DNA of 64,000 bases from JBMYZL01 sp049610385 (GTDB lineage: Bacteria > Bacteroidota > Bacteroidia > Flavobacteriales_D > Sanyastnellaceae), in NCBI GenBank assembly GCA_049610385.1, contig JBMYZL010000003.1:1-64000 (forward strand). Direction: 5' to 3'. Below the pieces are notes generated by a model. It worked only from the letters and a program-made list of their open reading frames with translations. It was not told where the DNA came from and did no database searches. Below, piece by piece: positions 43,903 to 52,805 of this stretch (position 1 is its first letter; every line of letters begins with the position of its first letter). The position numbers were made by a program, and so were the translations under genes.

Positions 43903-45587
43903 TAAGCATTCATCCAAGGCATGTAGCGGGGCTGGCTGGAATCTTCTGGATGTTGATTGGCGTCGCTTGGGGCCAAACCGAAGAGGAGGGCCGCATTTCT
44001 GGAAACGTGCAAATGCTTTGGCAGTCTTATCAAGCTGACAGCCTGATTGGAGCCGTTGTCCCTCCATCCAAGACAGGCTACAATGCATATGGCAACCTCA
44101 TCTATACCCGTGGAGGTTTCAGCGCAGGAATGCGATATGAATCATACTTGAATGCCGTGCTTGGCTTTCCCGGACGTTTCAAGGGAACAGGCATCGGATA
44201 TCGCTATGCCCGCTATTCAGACATGGACCTTGGGGTGGATGTGACGATTGGAAATTTTTATGAACAGTTCGGCAGTGGCATGGTGCTCCGTTCTTATGAA
44301 GAGCGAGCATTGGGCATCGACAATGTCCTCGATGGATTCCGGCTGATTTTGAATCCCACACCGGGCCTAGAATTGAAAGCGCTATACGGCAAACAGCGCC
44401 TTGATTTCGACAGCCGTCTCATCAATGGGCCAGGCATCATTCGCGCTTTGGATGCAACCGTAGAATTAAATGATGTTCGTGAAGCGTGGTATGACAAAGA
44501 AATGCGCTGGCGTTTGGGCGCCAGTTTTGTGAGCAAATTTCAGGCCGGAAGCACCATCCAAAAAGACACCTTGGTGCTGGAAATCCCACAAAATGTTGGC
44601 ACTTGGTCCTACCGACTGGATGTGCAGCGTGGAAAATGGAACGGCGGGTTGGAATACACCCGCAAAATCAATGACCCGAGTGCAGACAATGGTTACACCT
44701 ATCGAGATGGGGAGGCATTGCTCGCCAATTTGGGATATTCGCAGAGGGGATTGGGCATCTCGCTCAGTGCGAAAACAGTGGACAACATGAGTTTTCGTTC
44801 CGATCGGGACGTGCTTCTCTTCGACTTGCCCATCAATTTCATCCCTGCCATCACGAAGCAGCACACCTACAATTTGGCCGCCACCTTGTATCCTTATGCC
44901 ACAGTGATTTCCGGAGAATCCAGCGCGTCCGCCGAAGTCTTTTACATGCTCCCACGTGGTTCCAGATTTGGCGGCAAATATGGAACCCGCATCGCTTTGA
45001 ACGTAGCCGCAGCAAACAGCTTGGACACCACAAGGCTCTCAGGCGTCAAGGGCTTAGTGGATGGCTACAAGAGAAACTCCTGGGGATTTGGAGATGAAAA
45101 ATTCGTTCGGGATGTAAACCTGTCCATAGAGCGAAAAATATCCAAAACGCTGAAGATGAAGTATGCCTACTTCTACTTCGAATTCAACACCCTCGCAACG
45201 CCAGTCACCACGGACTTCAAGGGCCTGGTATACGCGGACATTCATGTGTTGGAAACCCAAATCCAAACTGCCAAGCGACAATCATTGCGAACCGAAATCC
45301 AAACGTTATTCACTGACCAAGACAAAGGGGATTGGGGGACTGTACTGGCCGAGTACACCTGGAGTCCTCATTGGTTTGTGAGCGTGCTGGATCAATACAA
45401 TTTTGGGAATCCCAATCCCGAAGCTCGTGTCCATTATCTGTACGGAACGGCAGGGTGGATCAACGGGGCACATCGGTTGTCCATTGGATATGGAAAGCGC
45501 CGAGAAGGAATCTTTTGCATCGGCGGGGTATGTCGAGCAGTTCCCGCGTCCAATGGATTTGAAGTAAATTTCACAACAAGTTTTTGA
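43899..45587 (+). CDS. DUF6029-like outer-membrane beta-barrel protein
   Basis: The 562-residue protein has a signal peptide (to GVAWGQ) and the pattern ISGNVQMLWQSYQADSLIG, GNFYEQFGSGMVLRSYEERA and LDNVLDGFRLILNPTPGLEL-like text that I associate with DUF6029. Alternating hydrophobic strands and a terminal NGFEVNFTTSF with final Phe indicate an outer-membrane barrel. Function unknown. It overlaps the TlpA-like gene by 4 bp (ATGA), suggesting the thioredoxin may help fold it or an interacting protein; that is inference. Confidence 0.78.
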   Translation: MISIHPRHVAGLAGIFWMLIGVAWGQTEEEGRISGNVQMLWQSYQADSLIGAVVPPSKTGYNAYGNLIYTRGGFSAGMRYESYLNAVLGFPGRFKGTGIGYRYARYSDMDLGVDVTIGNFYEQFGSGMVLRSYEERALGIDNVLDGFRLILNPTPGLELKALYGKQRLDFDSRLINGPGIIRALDATVELNDVREAWYDKEMRWRLGASFVSKFQAGSTIQKDTLVLEIPQNVGTWSYRLDVQRGKWNGGLEYTRKINDPSADNGYTYRDGEALLANLGYSQRGLGISLSAKTVDNMSFRSDRDVLLFDLPINFIPAITKQHTYNLAATLYPYATVISGESSASAEVFYMLPRGSRFGGKYGTRIALNVAAANSLDTTRLSGVKGLVDGYKRNSWGFGDEKFVRDVNLSIERKISKTLKMKYAYFYFEFNTLATPVTTDFKGLVYADIHVLETQIQTAKRQSLRTEIQTLFTDQDKGDWGTVLAEYTWSPHWFVSVLDQYNFGNPNPEARVHYLYGTAGWINGAHRLSIGYGKRREGIFCIGGVCRAVPASNGFEVNFTTSF

Positions 45588-45596
45588 CTTTTGCCA

Positions 45597-45604
45597 TAAT
45601 TTAG
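45597..45604 (+). promoter_or_regulatory. -7-like box TAATTTAG upstream of T9SS thioredoxin gene
   Basis: One mismatch to TAnnTTTG; it lies 37 nt before ATG 45642, so this gene would have an ordinary leader. Confidence 0.4.
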
Positions 45605-45641
45605 GCCTTCTGTTAGGAACAAAACCACACAAATCGCTCAA

Positions 45642-47114
45642 ATGAAACACATTTACGCTCTTTTCGCTGCGTTGTTGATCAGCTCAGCTTCTCTCGCTCA
45701 ATTGCCCGGTGGTGCAGCTGCACCAGATTGGACAGCCACAGACCTGGATGGGGTTGAGCACAACCTTTACAGTCTTTTGGATTCTGGTTATACCGTTGTC
45801 ATTGACTTCTCAGCCACTTGGTGTGGCCCCTGCTGGAACTACCACAACACAGGCGCTCTCGAGACCCTTTGGGAAGAGCATGGTCCTGACGGAGACAACA
45901 CTGTTCGTGTTTTCTTTATTGAAGGTGATGACTCCACAACCCAAGCAGACCTCGAAGGAACGGGTTCTGCCACGACAGGTGACTGGATCACAGGGACAGG
46001 ATACCCCATCATCGACAATGGTGGAAACATCTTCAGTGATTACTTCTGTAGCTATTACCCAACAGTTTACACCATTTGTCCAAACCGTTTGGTGACTGAA
46101 AGCGGTCAGTCAACGGCTGCGGAGCATGCGAGCATTGTCGAGTCCTTCTGCAGCGAGACAGTTCCCGCTCCATTCCCCGCCACAGCGTATACAGGAGAAT
46201 TGGTCGCTTGTGGCTCAGGAGATTGGGCAGCAACTGCATACTTCCTCAACTTCGGAGTGCCTACCATCACAGAAATGACCGTCGCTGTCACTTTTGACGG
46301 TGCCGCTCAACCTGATGTAGTCTACACAGGTGAGTTGAACTCTTATGATGACATTGATTTGGACCTGGGCATGTACGCTGGAGGCGGAACATTATCCTAT
46401 GAAGTGACCAGTGTCAACGGTGAAGCATTCACTGCAGATGAGTATTCCTCGAATACCGTTGAAGTCACAAATGCAACCGGCGCAACAAGCCTCATCGAGG
46501 TGGCCATCACCACAGACAACTGGGGCGTGGAAACAGGATGGAACATCTACGACGAGTCAGGAAACGTCATTGAATCTGTCGCAACGGGTTCTTTGGACAG
46601 CGACACCGAATACACGTGGTTTGTCAGCGTACCTTCGACGGGCTGTTACTCATTTGAATTGGTCGACACATATGGTGATGGCTTGTACGCTTCTCAGTGG
46701 GGACCCTACGAAGACGGAACTTGCGTAGTTAGTTCTTATGACGACAACATTGCCTACTTCTCAACCATCTATAACTACGATGGATCCTATGGATTTGCAT
46801 CTGAGTCTCGCGGCATGGAAGTGCTCACCATGAACGTTGGTGTGGAAGAAATCAGTGTGGCCGAGTCACTTGCCATCTTCCCGAATCCAACCCACGGAAC
46901 AACCCAATTGAGCTTCAACTTGCCGGAAGCGAGCGAAGTGACAGCCGTTGTTTACAATTTGGTGGGTGAAGTTGTGATGAACCGCAGCTTTGGAACCCTG
47001 TCTGCTGGAGAACAACAAGAAATTATCGATTTCAATGGTTTCCAAGCAGGTGTATATCTTGTTTCTGTTCAGGCAGGGGACGAGATTTCTACGCTGCGCG
47101 TGACCGTTCAGTAA
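45642..47114 (+). CDS. T9SS-exported protein with N-terminal thioredoxin domain
   Basis: The 490-residue protein has a signal peptide (to SLAQ), a thioredoxin-like domain (residues about 25-175) with active site FSATWCGPCWNYH, a middle beta-rich region with the segment FELVDTYGDGLYASQWG, and a type A sorting domain (LAIFPNPTHGTTQLSF to RVTVQ). It should act outside the cell or at the surface as a thiol-redox protein. A strong intrinsic terminator follows at 47156-47190. Confidence 0.92.
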   Translation: MKHIYALFAALLISSASLAQLPGGAAAPDWTATDLDGVEHNLYSLLDSGYTVVIDFSATWCGPCWNYHNTGALETLWEEHGPDGDNTVRVFFIEGDDSTTQADLEGTGSATTGDWITGTGYPIIDNGGNIFSDYFCSYYPTVYTICPNRLVTESGQSTAAEHASIVESFCSETVPAPFPATAYTGELVACGSGDWAATAYFLNFGVPTITEMTVAVTFDGAAQPDVVYTGELNSYDDIDLDLGMYAGGGTLSYEVTSVNGEAFTADEYSSNTVEVTNATGATSLIEVAITTDNWGVETGWNIYDESGNVIESVATGSLDSDTEYTWFVSVPSTGCYSFELVDTYGDGLYASQWGPYEDGTCVVSSYDDNIAYFSTIYNYDGSYGFASESRGMEVLTMNVGVEEISVAESLAIFPNPTHGTTQLSFNLPEASEVTAVVYNLVGEVVMNRSFGTLSAGEQQEIIDFNGFQAGVYLVSVQAGDEISTLRVTVQ

Positions 47115-47155
47115 TTTCATTGTGGCAGGGCTTGAGGCCCATTGCTACAATCAGA

Positions 47156-47190
47156 AACCGCACTTGCTGATTCAAGCAGGTGCGGTTTTT
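47156..47190 (+). terminator. Intrinsic terminator after T9SS thioredoxin gene
   Basis: A 13-bp stem (AACCGCACTTGCT with AGCAGGTGCGGTT, one G-T pair) and loop GATTCA are followed by TTTTTCTTT. It lies 42 nt after the stop and separates this gene from the Omp28 gene. Confidence 0.85.
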
Positions 47191-47198
47191 CTTTGATG

Positions 47199-47206
47199 TA
47201 AATTTG
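47199..47206 (+). promoter_or_regulatory. -7 box TAAATTTG for the Omp28 gene, 5 nt from ATG
   Basis: A perfect TAnnTTTG match followed by GCAAC and ATG 47212. It sits immediately after the terminator of the previous gene. Confidence 0.6.
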
Positions 47207-47211
47207 GCAAC

Positions 47212-48084
47212 ATGAAAGGATTGAAACGAAGGTGGAGCTTTGCCATCCTGACCAGCGTCATGGCCATGGGATGTGATCAAATCGAAGACCCCATCGTACC
47301 GGTCACCACGAATTACCAATCGGATTTGTATGGACCGGCGCCGACATTTGATGCCGTTGAAGCACATCAACATGTGCTCATTGAGGATTTCACTGCTCAT
47401 CAGTGTGGCAATTGCCCCGCTGCGGCAATCATCGCCGAAAACTTGGCTGCCTTGCATCCCGAAAATGTAGCCGTCATGGCGATTCACGCAGGCAGTCTAG
47501 CTGGCACAGATGAAGGATACTTTGACACCGATTGGACCACAGAAGAAGGCGATGTCTTTTGGAATCAACTCAACTTCCAAGCCAATCCCCTTGGCCGCAT
47601 CAACCGCACAGGGGGCGTGGGGAATTACTTGGCTCCTGCCCAGTGGGAAGATCAAGTTGAGTCATTGCTCAATGCTGATGATCCTGCGCTTGGCCTTGAG
47701 GTGGTAACCGCTTGGGAACCCAACGCGAACCACTTGAATATCCATGTTCATGGCTCATTTGTGAAGGAAACTGCAGGACCCATTTCCTTAGCAGTTTTGA
47801 TCTTGGAATCTGGCATTTTAGATTATCAACTCGATTATGCCAGTGATCCTGAGGTGGTTGCCGATTACGAATTCAATCACATCTTGCGTGGATCAGTCAC
47901 CGGTGCTTTGGGGTTGGGTTTTGGCGATGCCGGGGCAGGAGCTGATGTGGGCACAGAGGTCATTTCGTCATACACTTACACCTGGCCCGTGGCATGGAAC
48001 GTAGAATCTGCTACCATTCTCGCAATTGTTTCTGGACCAGATGGTCAAATTCTCAACGTGGCTGAAGCCCAGGCCACCGAATAA
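47212..48084 (+). CDS. Omp28-related lipoprotein with CxxC motif
   Basis: The 290-residue protein has a lipobox AMGC (Cys21) and the Omp28-related domain: LIEDFTAHQCGNCPAAAII with a CxxC, then VAVMAIHAGSLAG and a PLGRINRTGG segment. Omp28 is a surface antigen of Porphyromonas gingivalis; the family has a thioredoxin-like N-terminal part. It should be anchored in a membrane by lipid. The PorT-like gene follows 11 bp downstream. Confidence 0.9.
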   Translation: MKGLKRRWSFAILTSVMAMGCDQIEDPIVPVTTNYQSDLYGPAPTFDAVEAHQHVLIEDFTAHQCGNCPAAAIIAENLAALHPENVAVMAIHAGSLAGTDEGYFDTDWTTEEGDVFWNQLNFQANPLGRINRTGGVGNYLAPAQWEDQVESLLNADDPALGLEVVTAWEPNANHLNIHVHGSFVKETAGPISLAVLILESGILDYQLDYASDPEVVADYEFNHILRGSVTGALGLGFGDAGAGADVGTEVISSYTYTWPVAWNVESATILAIVSGPDGQILNVAEAQATE

Positions 48085-48095
48085 ATTGTTTCCGA

Positions 48096-48743
48096 ATGTG
48101 GCCTCAACACTCATGGATGCATTGGGTCAGCGGATGCTGGTTGGTGGGTCTTGTACAGCTTGGCTTTGGACAAGGTGAAGAGCCTCTCCATTTTCAAGGA
48201 CAATTGATGGGAGGCGTTTGTGCCTCTCAAATCCACGGAGACGGGATTTCTGGATTCAACAAATTTGGATTGAGCGGCGGGGTTGGGCTTCGGGTTTGGC
48301 GGAAAGAAGAACGCCGTCAAATCTCAGCAACCATTGCATTCACCCAGAAAGGGAGTCGACGGGTGCCCAACCCCAAACAAAACGACTATGTTACCTGGCG
48401 CTACCGATTCACCTACATCGATGTCCCCATCCTGAGGCAATGGCACAACCCATCGGGATGGTGGGTGGGATTGGGGCTTCAACCTTCAGTGCTCATTGGG
48501 GCTGAGGAAGATTTCAACGCCACTGGTTACAGCGAACTGACTTATGTCGAGTTGTATCCTTGGGACCTCGGGGGGGTGGCATCCGCAGGCGTAAATTGGT
48601 TCGACAATTTGTGCCTGGAAATGCGGCTCTCTCAATCCCTGTTGCCCATCAGTCCCAGGCCAGAAACCCCGATCATTCAGTTCGACAACTTCATGATGAA
48701 CATGGCCATTCAAATCATGGTTTCCCTTCAAATTGGCCAATAG
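48096..48743 (+). CDS. PorT-like outer-membrane beta-barrel protein
   Basis: The 215-residue protein has a signal peptide (to FGQG) and an eight-strand-type barrel of the PorT/OMP_b-brl_2 family: GQLMGGVCASQIHGDGISGF at the N-terminus, TFTQKGSRR-like FTQKGSRRVPNPKQ, and YRFTYIDVPILRQWH. PorT-type proteins in Bacteroidota are often linked to T9SS or surface structures; this member is not assigned. It is probably co-transcribed with the Omp28 gene and converges with the BNR-repeat gene. Confidence 0.82.
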   Translation: MWPQHSWMHWVSGCWLVGLVQLGFGQGEEPLHFQGQLMGGVCASQIHGDGISGFNKFGLSGGVGLRVWRKEERRQISATIAFTQKGSRRVPNPKQNDYVTWRYRFTYIDVPILRQWHNPSGWWVGLGLQPSVLIGAEEDFNATGYSELTYVELYPWDLGGVASAGVNWFDNLCLEMRLSQSLLPISPRPETPIIQFDNFMMNMAIQIMVSLQIGQ

Positions 48744-48764
48744 TCGCCCCGGAAACATCCAACC

Positions 48765-51700
48765 TCAAGGCTGGCCCAATGACTCAAATATCCGCTGAGG
48801 GGATGCGTCCACCTCAGCGACCAAGGTGAGCCATTCCTTCCACAATCCCTGCAGCGTATTGTCCAACTGTGTCACCAAAGCGTCTACTTTTTCGCGCGCA
48901 ATCTCCATGGCCCTGCCGGCGTTTTCGCCAGGTCCAGTATGCCAATCATTGCGACTGAAGGCCGTCCAGATATCGTCTTCAATGCGACGCGTGACACTGT
49001 CGTAACCTTCAGCATTCGATGGCGTCAAATACATGGCCTGAATCTCCTGCAAAGCGGTCTTCAAGGAATCGGTCATGTCAACCAGATTTTCTTTCGGATC
49101 GTCATCGGGCAAGTGCTGAATTTGGTCCTCCACAATCCCGATGGTGGTCAACGCCTTCGCCAATGATTGCAGAGACGAATCTGCGAGAGCCACAACCTTT
49201 CTCACTTGCGCATCATGTGCTACAGCCCGAGCGTAAGATTCCGGGTCCCAGTCTCTGCGCGGGTCGTGACGAACCTCGACCTCATACTCAGCCTGATGCG
49301 ACCCCAAGGTCAACAAAACCACATACTCACCTTCCGGAACCACAGGACCACCCCCGGACGGGAGATCATCCGAACTCACCTCACGCACTTCACGCGTGGG
49401 CCATGGATTGCCGTCTGTGTCCATGCCCCAACGCACGAATTGAAGACCGCCTTCTGCCTCCAAACCGGCAGTCCGCAACCAGTCGGTATATGTCGTATCC
49501 CAACCTGCTTGAGTCGATGCTGAACGAGGAGCCACCCGCAATCTCAAATCCTCGTCACCCTCATGAGCCTCAGCCGTATCCGGATGAATGTACAAAGGCA
49601 AAGAAATTCCGCTTCTTCGGTTCTCGCCATTCCATTGCATGTCCGCGCCAAACCGCGAGCCTGCTGCACGAGAGCGCGACACTTTCCATCCCGGCCGCAC
49701 CACATCAAAGGACATCATCGGCGACTCAAACACCCCATTTCCCAATGATGCCAAAGCCCTTAGGGGACTGATGTCGTCGATTATATAAGCTCCCCGACCA
49801 AACGTACCCAAAATCAAATCCCCATCCCTAGGGTGAATGACCATATCCCGAACGGGAACAGTTGGAATGTCGTGCGACCAGTCGTGCCAGTTCACCCCAT
49901 GGTCAAAGCTAATGTACAGGCCTTCTTCGGTGCCCAAAAACAACAAGGCAGGCGCCACAGGGTCCTGAACCACAGATAGCGCATGTCCACTCACCTCCCC
50001 GCCATCCAACACCAGACGAACCCATGTCTCGCCTGCATCCGTAGTCTGATACAAATACGGCTGCCAGTCATTTCTCCGATAATTGTTGACCACAACAAAA
50101 ACTTCATCCGGGTTATGCGGAGACACATGAATGAATGGAATCCATGATCCTTCGGGAAATCTCTTGATCTCCCCAGCATGATCCACCCAAGTGAGCCCGC
50201 CATCTTTCGTATGCTGTAATCGCCCATCATCCGTTCCCACCCAAATTTCCCCAAGTCGATGCGGACTGGGAGCAATGGCCAGAATGGTGCAGTGGTTTTC
50301 CGCTTGGGTAGCATCGATGGTCAGGCCACCCGATTCAGCCTGCCGCAACTTGGTGCTGTCGTTGGTGGTCAAATCCGGACTGATCTGTGCCCAAGATTTT
50401 CCACGATCTGCCGAATGGTGGACATACTGCGAGCCGAAATACAATCCTTCCGGATTGAACGGATCGGCACTCACCGCGGCATTCCAAGCGAAGCGAAGAG
50501 GCACACTGTCCAGACGAACGGGTTGAATGCTAGTGGATCCGCCGGTCTTCAAATCGACCCTGCCCAAGGCCCCTCCTTGATACATCGCGTAAGCCGTTTC
50601 CAAATCTCCAGGCACTGGAACCACATCAAACCCGTCTCCAAACATAATTTCTTGCCAATCCCCATTCCCGATGCCCCCGCTGTGCCAAACTTCGCTTGGC
50701 GCTTTCCAAGAACCATTGTCTTGCATACCACCATAAATGTTGTAGGGAACATCCATGTCCGCCGAAATGTGATAGAATTGGCCGACCGGTAAGTTGTTGA
50801 CAAAAGTCCAGTTCCGACCACCATCGCGGCTGATGTTCAATCCGCCATCATTGCCATCAATGATGTACTGCGGATCATCTGGATGAATATAAAATGCGTG
50901 ATGATCTGGATGCACTCCGCTGTAAGGCAAAATGGTCTTGAATGTCCGACCACCGTCCTCACTCAAATCCACCATGCTGTACAAATTGAACAACCGATTC
51001 GGATTTGCAGGATCGACATAAATGTCTGCATAATAGAATGGGCGGTTGCCCACTTGATCCCCTTGGATGAAGCGCCAATTCTGACCGCCATCTTCGCTTC
51101 TGTACAGCCCTGTAGATTCACTTTCAATGATGGCGTACACAATGTCAGGATTGGCTGGACTGCATGCCAAACCCATTCGCCCCAATTCCCCGGATGGCAA
51201 CCCTTCATCTTCAGTCAATTTGACCCAAGCTTTTCCTCCGTCATGCGTAACGTACAGACCACTGCCTTCACCTCCTGATGTGAAAAACCAGGGCTCTCTC
51301 CGATGGGACCACATGGCCACAAACAGCTTGTCGGGATTTGACGGATCCAGAATCATGTCAGCCACACCCGTACGTTCATCGATGTAAAGAACGTGAGACC
51401 ATGTTTCGCCCCCATCCACCGTTTTGTAGACCCCACGGTGTTCGCTGTCCCCCCAGGCTGTGCCTGTTGCACCCACCCAAACGGTGTTGTGGTCTTGGGG
51501 ATGCACAATCACCCGGTGGATGTTTCGGGTGCCTTCCAATCCCATTCGCATCCAATTCTCTCCACCGTCAATGCTTCGAAACACTCCTGCACCACTTGTG
51601 TGACTGTTCCTCGGATTGCCTTCACCCGTTCCCACCCAGAGGACATCGGGATTGGATGGAGCAATGGCCACAGCACCGATGGACTGGGTAGGTTGTTCAT

Positions 51701-51962
51701 CAAACAAAGGCTCCCATATCACCCCCGCAGATTCGCTTCGCCACAGGCCCCCGCTGGCCGTACCCACGTAAATCACATGGGGACGATCCCGCTGGACGTC
51801 AATGGAAGTGACCCGACCGCTCATGGCACCTGGGCCGATGTGCCGCACATTCATGCCTTCAATGAAACCGTCGACATTTTGCGCCATCCCTGATGTCATT
51901 CCCATCCACCCGACTGCGCAGATGATTGCTGCATATTTCCTCATCAAATTCATTGTCATCAT
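48765..51962 (-). CDS. Secreted sortilin/BNR-repeat beta-propeller protein
   Basis: From ATG 51962 the product is 1065 residues with a signal peptide (MRKYAAIICAVGWMGMTSGMAQ). Many BNR/Asp-box repeats of the sortilin (VPS10) type follow, such as SIDGGENWMRMGLEGTRNIH, TVDGGETWSHV, SEDGGQNWRFI, SRDGGRNWTFV, TKDGGLTWVDH and TTDAGETWVRL. This indicates one or two large beta-propellers, with an alpha-helical tail near residues 940-1050. Such proteins are annotated as glycosyl hydrolases but catalytic residues are not shown. No sorting domain is visible at the C-terminus. Starts at 52007, 51959 and 51953 are possible. Confidence 0.88.
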   Translation of the reverse strand: MMTMNLMRKYAAIICAVGWMGMTSGMAQNVDGFIEGMNVRHIGPGAMSGRVTSIDVQRDRPHVIYVGTASGGLWRSESAGVIWEPLFDEQPTQSIGAVAIAPSNPDVLWVGTGEGNPRNSHTSGAGVFRSIDGGENWMRMGLEGTRNIHRVIVHPQDHNTVWVGATGTAWGDSEHRGVYKTVDGGETWSHVLYIDERTGVADMILDPSNPDKLFVAMWSHRREPWFFTSGGEGSGLYVTHDGGKAWVKLTEDEGLPSGELGRMGLACSPANPDIVYAIIESESTGLYRSEDGGQNWRFIQGDQVGNRPFYYADIYVDPANPNRLFNLYSMVDLSEDGGRTFKTILPYSGVHPDHHAFYIHPDDPQYIIDGNDGGLNISRDGGRNWTFVNNLPVGQFYHISADMDVPYNIYGGMQDNGSWKAPSEVWHSGGIGNGDWQEIMFGDGFDVVPVPGDLETAYAMYQGGALGRVDLKTGGSTSIQPVRLDSVPLRFAWNAAVSADPFNPEGLYFGSQYVHHSADRGKSWAQISPDLTTNDSTKLRQAESGGLTIDATQAENHCTILAIAPSPHRLGEIWVGTDDGRLQHTKDGGLTWVDHAGEIKRFPEGSWIPFIHVSPHNPDEVFVVVNNYRRNDWQPYLYQTTDAGETWVRLVLDGGEVSGHALSVVQDPVAPALLFLGTEEGLYISFDHGVNWHDWSHDIPTVPVRDMVIHPRDGDLILGTFGRGAYIIDDISPLRALASLGNGVFESPMMSFDVVRPGWKVSRSRAAGSRFGADMQWNGENRRSGISLPLYIHPDTAEAHEGDEDLRLRVAPRSASTQAGWDTTYTDWLRTAGLEAEGGLQFVRWGMDTDGNPWPTREVREVSSDDLPSGGGPVVPEGEYVVLLTLGSHQAEYEVEVRHDPRRDWDPESYARAVAHDAQVRKVVALADSSLQSLAKALTTIGIVEDQIQHLPDDDPKENLVDMTDSLKTALQEIQAMYLTPSNAEGYDSVTRRIEDDIWTAFSRNDWHTGPGENAGRAMEIAREKVDALVTQLDNTLQGLWKEWLTLVAEVDASPQRIFESLGQP

Positions 51963-52194
51963 GCTCACAATTGTTATTTCCATTCTGGAATTTCTGCCTG
52001 AATGCATCTAAGTTTTGTTGTTCTGCGAATGCAATCTACACTTTCTGCTCGCATCCATTTGGGGTTGGTTTCCAGCTCCACCACGAATCCAATTGTTCAC
52101 CCTCAATGTTGTCGGCACATGAGCCAATCTTTTGTCCTTGTCGCCTCCAAAGGAACATGAAGCTTGGGGTGGATAGATTCGATTGGAGACCCAT
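51963..52194. other. Non-coding gap upstream of BNR-repeat gene
   Basis: No convincing gene on either strand. It should hold the promoter of the BNR-repeat gene; an imperfect TAACAATTG on the minus strand lies five bases before ATG 51962, but it does not fit the TAnnTTTG spacing. Confidence 0.4.
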
Positions 52195-52320
52195 TCAATG
52201 CCCTGCATTCTTGGATTCATGAATCTCCTTGACCCGGCTCTTCATCCTCCTTCGCACGGCTTGAAACAATGCCGTGGCAACACGATTCGGAATGCTGTAG
52301 ATGGGAATCTGAGTTGACAT
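52195..52320 (-). CDS. Possible 41-residue basic small protein
   Basis: An ORF of 41 codons starts 5 nt after the stop of the LEA-2 lipoprotein gene and ends at TGA 52195. The product begins MSTQIPIYSIPNRVATALF and continues with QAVRRRMKSRVKEIHESKN, a short hydrophobic start and a basic helix. The only support is position in a tight operon and plausible composition, so it may be chance. Confidence 0.3.
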   Translation of the reverse strand: MSTQIPIYSIPNRVATALFQAVRRRMKSRVKEIHESKNAGH

Positions 52321-52325
52321 CCAGT

Positions 52326-52805
52326 TCAATGCAATTGGAGTGTATCCGTATAGTTCAACAAAATTTCGTGTTCAAACAACCATCGTTTTCCAGTCACTGT
52401 TCCCGTTGCATGAACAATGTTTGCAGGGGCTTCTCCTCCCTTCAAAAGACTTCCGAAAAGGTTCTTGAAACCCGCTTCCAAAACTGTACCAAGGACATTT
52501 TCGGCAGATTCCAGTCGAAGGGCAACATCTGCAGAGGCATCAGCAGGCACGCGCACCGGAGCTCCCAATGTGCAATGGCCGATGAGCACTTCATCCATGA
52601 ACAAATCAACCTGAGAATCTGTGGCGGACAAAGCATACCAGTTGGGGTTGTACACCCGCACCTCAAGCAATCCTGTGAGCTTTCCTTCCCGCCATTGAAT
52701 GTCCGTAAATCCCGAAATTTCAGTCACTTCAACGGGCTCATAAAACCCACAACCCATCCAGAGTGTTATTGCGAAAAAGCCCCAGGTCCATTCAGATGCT
52801 TTCAT
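52326..52805 (-). CDS. LEA type 2 family lipoprotein
   Basis: The 159-residue protein has a lipobox LWMGC (Cys19) and an LEA-2 (water stress and hypersensitive response) beta-sandwich: GLLEVRVYNPNWYALSATDS, VDLFMDEVLIGHCTLG, and VPADASADVALRLE. Such domains bind or organise small molecules or membranes; the role here is unknown. Its ATG overlaps the stop of the M20 dipeptidase gene (ATGA), placing it in the same operon. Confidence 0.82.
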   Translation of the reverse strand: MKASEWTWGFFAITLWMGCGFYEPVEVTEISGFTDIQWREGKLTGLLEVRVYNPNWYALSATDSQVDLFMDEVLIGHCTLGAPVRVPADASADVALRLESAENVLGTVLEAGFKNLFGSLLKGGEAPANIVHATGTVTGKRWLFEHEILLNYTDTLQLH

